Origin: Streptomyces sp. GQFP
GTDB lineage: Bacteria > Actinomycetota > Actinomycetes > Streptomycetales > Streptomycetaceae
Direction: 5' to 3'
DNA: 64,000 bases
Assembly (NCBI RefSeq): GCF_021545335.1
Contig: NZ_CP089312.1
Location: 186,001 to 250,000 of the forward strand
The stretch's first letter is position 1. Each line of letters opens with the position of its first letter. Position numbers and translations under genes: made by a program. The notes beneath the pieces were generated by a model, which saw only the letters and a list, made by a program, of their open reading frames with translations, ran no database searches and had not been told where the DNA came from. Of the stretch, positions 61,225 to 64,000 are shown piece by piece.

Positions 61225-61309
61225 GACGGCACGGCAAGGCGGCAAGGTGGCGTTCTAGAGTGAGCTGACGATCACCGGCGGGACGAGAACGAACGAGAAC
61301 GGTCAAGCC

Positions 61310-62563
61310 ATGGCATTGCAGATCAGCGCCACCAACCCCGAGCACCCCGTACTGCTGCTCGAACTGCCCTGGCACCTCCCTCTGGAGGAGTGGCCCGACC
61401 GCTATCTCGTTCCGCTGCCGCGCGGTATCTCCCGGCACGTCGTGCGCTACGCACGCGCCGGCGACGAGGTGATCGCCGTCAAGGAGCTGGCGGAGCGCCC
61501 GGCCCTGCGCGAGTACGAGCTGCTGGTGGACCTGGACCGGCTCGGCATCCCGGCCGTGGACCCCCTGGCCGTGGTCACCGGGCGTACCGACGAGGACGGC
61601 GACGCCCTGGAGCCGGTGCTGATCACCCGGCACCTCGGCGGCTCGATGCCGTACCGCTCGATGTTCGAGACGACCATGCGTCCGGCCACCATGCACCGCC
61701 TCATGGACGCGCTGGCGGTCCTGCTGGTCCGCCTCCACCTCGCCGGGTTCGCCTGGGGAGACTGCTCCCTGTCGAACACCCTCTTCCGGCGCGACGCGGG
61801 CGCGTACGCCGCCTACCTGGTCGACGCCGAGACCGGCGATCTGCACCCACAGCTCAGCGACGGACAGCGCGAGTACGACCTCGACCTCGCCCGCGTCAAC
61901 ATCAGCGGTGAGCTGCTGGACCTGGAGGCGTCCGGGGCGCTGCACCCCTCCGTGGACCCGATCGAGTTCGGCATGGAGATCTGCGCCCGCTACCAGCGGC
62001 TGTGGCAGGAACTGACCCGTACCTCCGTCTATCCGGCGGGCAAGTACCACTACATCGAGCGCCGCATCCGGCGCCTCAACGAACTCGGCTTCGACGTGGC
62101 CGAGATGCAGATCCAGCACTCCTCGAACGGCGACACCGTGACCTTCGTACCGAAGGTCGTCGACGCGGGCCACCACCAGCGGCAACTGCTGCGGCTGACC
62201 GGGCTCGACACCGAGGAGAACCAGGCGCGGCGGCTCCTCAGCGACCTGGAGAGCTGGATGGCCACCCAGGACGACTACGAGCCGGGCGACCCCCTCGGCG
62301 CCAGCCCCGAGGTGCTCGCGCACCGCTGGGTGCGGGAGGTGTTCCGGCCGACCGTGCGCGAGGTGCCGCGCGAACTGCGCGGCAACGTGGACCCGGCCGA
62401 GATCTACCACCAGCTCCTGGAACACCGCTGGTACCTGTCCGAGCGGGCGCAGCACGACATCGGCCTGGACGAGGCGGTCAAGGACTACATCGCGAACATC
62501 CTGCCCAAGGCCCGCCAGTCGCTGCCCCTTCCGACGGACGAGGAGGCGGCGCCGCCCGACTGA
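61310..62563 (+). CDS. DUF4032-family protein (kinase-like fold)
   Basis: A 417-residue protein. The first half resembles lipopolysaccharide-kinase-type folds: VIAVKELAERPALREYELL (Lys-Glu pair), VLITRHLGGSMPYRSMFE, FAWGDCSLSNTLFRRD and YLVDAETGDL (catalytic and metal Asp). The second half is the DUF4032 region (CARYQRLWQELTRTSVYPA onward). The substrate is unknown. It converges on the universal stress protein gene with one base between stops. Confidence 0.88.
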   Translation: MALQISATNPEHPVLLLELPWHLPLEEWPDRYLVPLPRGISRHVVRYARAGDEVIAVKELAERPALREYELLVDLDRLGIPAVDPLAVVTGRTDEDGDALEPVLITRHLGGSMPYRSMFETTMRPATMHRLMDALAVLLVRLHLAGFAWGDCSLSNTLFRRDAGAYAAYLVDAETGDLHPQLSDGQREYDLDLARVNISGELLDLEASGALHPSVDPIEFGMEICARYQRLWQELTRTSVYPAGKYHYIERRIRRLNELGFDVAEMQIQHSSNGDTVTFVPKVVDAGHHQRQLLRLTGLDTEENQARRLLSDLESWMATQDDYEPGDPLGASPEVLAHRWVREVFRPTVREVPRELRGNVDPAEIYHQLLEHRWYLSERAQHDIGLDEAVKDYIANILPKARQSLPLPTDEEAAPPD

Positions 62564-62564
62564 G

Positions 62565-63437
62565 TCACTCGTGCGGGACGACGGCCACCGGGCAGTGCGC
62601 GTGGTGCAGGACACCGTGGGCGACCGAGCCGATCCGCGCGCCCACGGCCGAGCGGTGGGCGCGCCGCCCGACGACCAGCAGCTGCGCCCGCGAGGCCACC
62701 GACAGCAGCACCTCGCCCGCGCTGCCCATCTCCACGTGCTGGGTGACCGGCACGTCGGGGAAGCCTTCGATCCAGGGTTCCAGCGCGGCGGCGAGCGCGT
62801 TCTTCTCGTACGGTTCCATGCCGCCGGCCTCGTCGAGGAGCTTCAGCGAGCCCGGGCTGTACGCGAACACCGGCGGCAGGCTCCACGCCCGTACGGCACG
62901 GACGGAGGCGCCGCGAGCCGCCGCGGCCTCGAACGCGAACCGCAGGGCCGGTGCGCTCTCCTCCGGGTCGCCGTGCTGCCCCACGACGACCTCGCGCCCG
63001 CCGGCCTCGTCGGAGGCGCGGTCCTCCGCCCGTACGAGGACGACGGGCCGCGTGGACTCGGCGATCACGTGCTGCCCGACGGACCCGAGCAGGAACCCGA
63101 CGACGGCCCCGTGTCCGCGGGAGCCGAGCACCAGCAGCTCGGATTCCGACGCCGCCTCGGCGAGGGTGTGCGTCGTGCTGCCCTCGATCACGTCGACGGT
63201 CACGTCCAGCTCGGGATGCCGTTCGGCGACGGTCCGCGCGGCCTCGTCCACCCCTTCCCGCACCCACGCGTCGTGGGTCTCCCGGGAGGCGGCCCCGAAC
63301 GCCTGGTCCGGCACCAGCTGCCAGGCGTGCAGCACGCGCAGCGCGAGGTTCCGGCGTACGGCCTCGCGGGCCGCCCAGTCCAGTGCCGCGTGACTTTCGG
63401 GCGTTCCGTCCACCCCTGCCGTGATCGGGCGCGTCAT
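62565..63437 (-). CDS. Universal stress protein, tandem domains
   Basis: A 290-residue protein with two UspA domains: residues about 1-140 (ITAGVDGTPESHAALDWAAR; ATP-binding loop GSRGHGAVVGFLLGSVGQHV) and about 150-290 (VVVGQHGDPEESAPALRFAF; GRRAHRSAVGARIGSVAHGV). The Gx2Gx9G(S/T) loop is complete in domain 1, while in domain 2 the first Gly of that motif is followed by altered residues. Such proteins bind ATP and support survival in stress. Confidence 0.92.
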   Translation of the reverse strand: MTRPITAGVDGTPESHAALDWAAREAVRRNLALRVLHAWQLVPDQAFGAASRETHDAWVREGVDEAARTVAERHPELDVTVDVIEGSTTHTLAEAASESELLVLGSRGHGAVVGFLLGSVGQHVIAESTRPVVLVRAEDRASDEAGGREVVVGQHGDPEESAPALRFAFEAAAARGASVRAVRAWSLPPVFAYSPGSLKLLDEAGGMEPYEKNALAAALEPWIEGFPDVPVTQHVEMGSAGEVLLSVASRAQLLVVGRRAHRSAVGARIGSVAHGVLHHAHCPVAVVPHE

Positions 63438-63660
63438 ACGGTTCCCTCCGTGTCGTGATCGGGCGTACCGGGCCCAGTCTCCCCTACCGTGTGCCCCCGA
63501 CTTCGGAGTGGGAACAGGTGATCGTGGACGCGGCGGACCCGGTCGCGCCGGGGAGCCGAACCGGAGCGAAGCGGGGTCGTCGAACATACGATGGGGCGGA
63601 GGCGGCGCGCCGCACCGGTGACGCCGCCCGGTGAATCCGACCGCTCGGGGTGGGAGACGT

Positions 63661-64000
63661 ATGGCACAGGCCGCGGACGCAGCGCGGACCGTCATTATGA
63701 CCGTGGACGACGACCCCGGAGTGTCCCGGGCCGTCGCCCGTGACCTGCGGCGGCGTTACGGCGAGTCGTACCGGATCGTGCGCGCGGAGTCCGGCGAGTC
63801 CGCGCTGGACGCGCTGCGGGAGTTGAAGCTGCGCGGGGATCTGGTGGCGGTGATCCTGGCCGACTACCGGATGCCGCAGATGAACGGCATCGAGTTCCTC
63901 GAACAGGCCCTGGACGTCTATCCGGGCGCGCGGCGCGTGCTGCTGACCGCGTACGCGGACACCAACGCGGCGATCGACGCGATCAACGTCGTCGACCTCG
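63661..64000 (+). CDS. Response regulator receiver domain, probably fused to thioredoxin reductase (3' end outside window)
   Basis: The visible 113 residues form a CheY-like receiver: IMTVDDDPGVSRAVARDL (acidic pocket), VILADYRMPQMNGIEFLEQA (phospho-acceptor Asp) and VLLTAYADTNAAIDAIN (Thr/Ala switch region). The wording closely follows the start of actinobacterial proteins in which this receiver precedes a TrxB-like flavoprotein domain, but that part lies beyond the window. ATG 63661 has GGGAGA upstream. It is divergent from the stress protein gene over 223 bp. Confidence 0.8.
   Translation, partial: MAQAADAARTVIMTVDDDPGVSRAVARDLRRRYGESYRIVRAESGESALDALRELKLRGDLVAVILADYRMPQMNGIEFLEQALDVYPGARRVLLTAYADTNAAIDAINVVDL

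Overview
The window looks like part of a Streptomyces chromosome, or that of a very close actinomycete. GC is very high throughout. TTA codons are so rare that I found only three in the genes I scanned. Sugar uptake genes lack their own ATPase. A SigB/F-type sigma factor, an ANTAR protein, a PAS-GAF-SpoIIE phosphatase, a CYP105-like P450, a full GlgE pathway and a well-known type of Streptomyces intergenic repeat all fit that assignment. I saw no tRNA, rRNA or CRISPR array.

Region 1-12.7 kb is carbohydrate-related. A ROK regulator (5' end outside the window) and an M81/MlrC-type peptidase lead on the plus strand. An intact IS982-family element (3047-4030) follows. On the minus strand lies a regulator-transporter-enzyme set: a DeoR-N/LacI-C hybrid regulator, a lipoprotein binding protein, two ABC permeases, a 2-hydroxyacid dehydrogenase and a DUF2264 protein. 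The binding protein and the first permease each carry a TTA codon, so uptake probably depends on the bldA tRNA. An MHYT-domain membrane sensor and a luciferase-like oxidoreductase come next.

Region 12.7-24 kb holds a TauD-type dioxygenase, a HIT-like protein, a MerR regulator divergent from a small ORF and a DHA2 exporter, a secreted cupin, a large SpoIIE-type phosphatase, a peroxiredoxin-DoxX pair and a TetR/SDR divergent pair.

Region 24-32 kb is a decaying accessory stretch. It holds four broken genes: a Tat-signal fragment, an OmpR winged-helix remnant, an SGNH hydrolase with a deletion and an 8-bp duplication frameshift, and a frameshifted exporter. Mixed with them is an intact P450 system: a MarR regulator, an FAD reductase, a [3Fe-4S] ferredoxin, a CYP105-like P450 and a TetR regulator. 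A 17-bp palindrome, TTRCTTGASTCAAGYAA, recurs upstream of MarR, twice upstream of the ferredoxin operon and, in weaker form, between the TetR-P450 genes and the exporter. This suggests one regulon.

Region 32-40.5 kb carries a lone HemC paralogue, a MarR-DrrA/B-like operon, a sigma factor, an ANTAR protein, a two-domain VOC protein and a degenerate histidine-kinase-type ATPase. Region 40.2-48 kb is a DUF5133 protein followed by glgE-treS-pep2-glgB, which together convert trehalose to alpha-glucan through maltose 1-phosphate.

Region 48-64 kb holds an AMP-forming acyl-CoA ligase, a Gfo/Idh oxidoreductase, a structured non-coding stretch before an effector-only cyclic-nucleotide-binding protein, an EntS-like exporter, a TetR/saccharopine-dehydrogenase-like pair, a secreted M1 peptidase, DUF488, a KstD-like flavoprotein with TetR, an AlkB-like dioxygenase, an MBL hydrolase, a DUF4032 protein, a universal stress protein, and the start of a response regulator probably fused to thioredoxin reductase.
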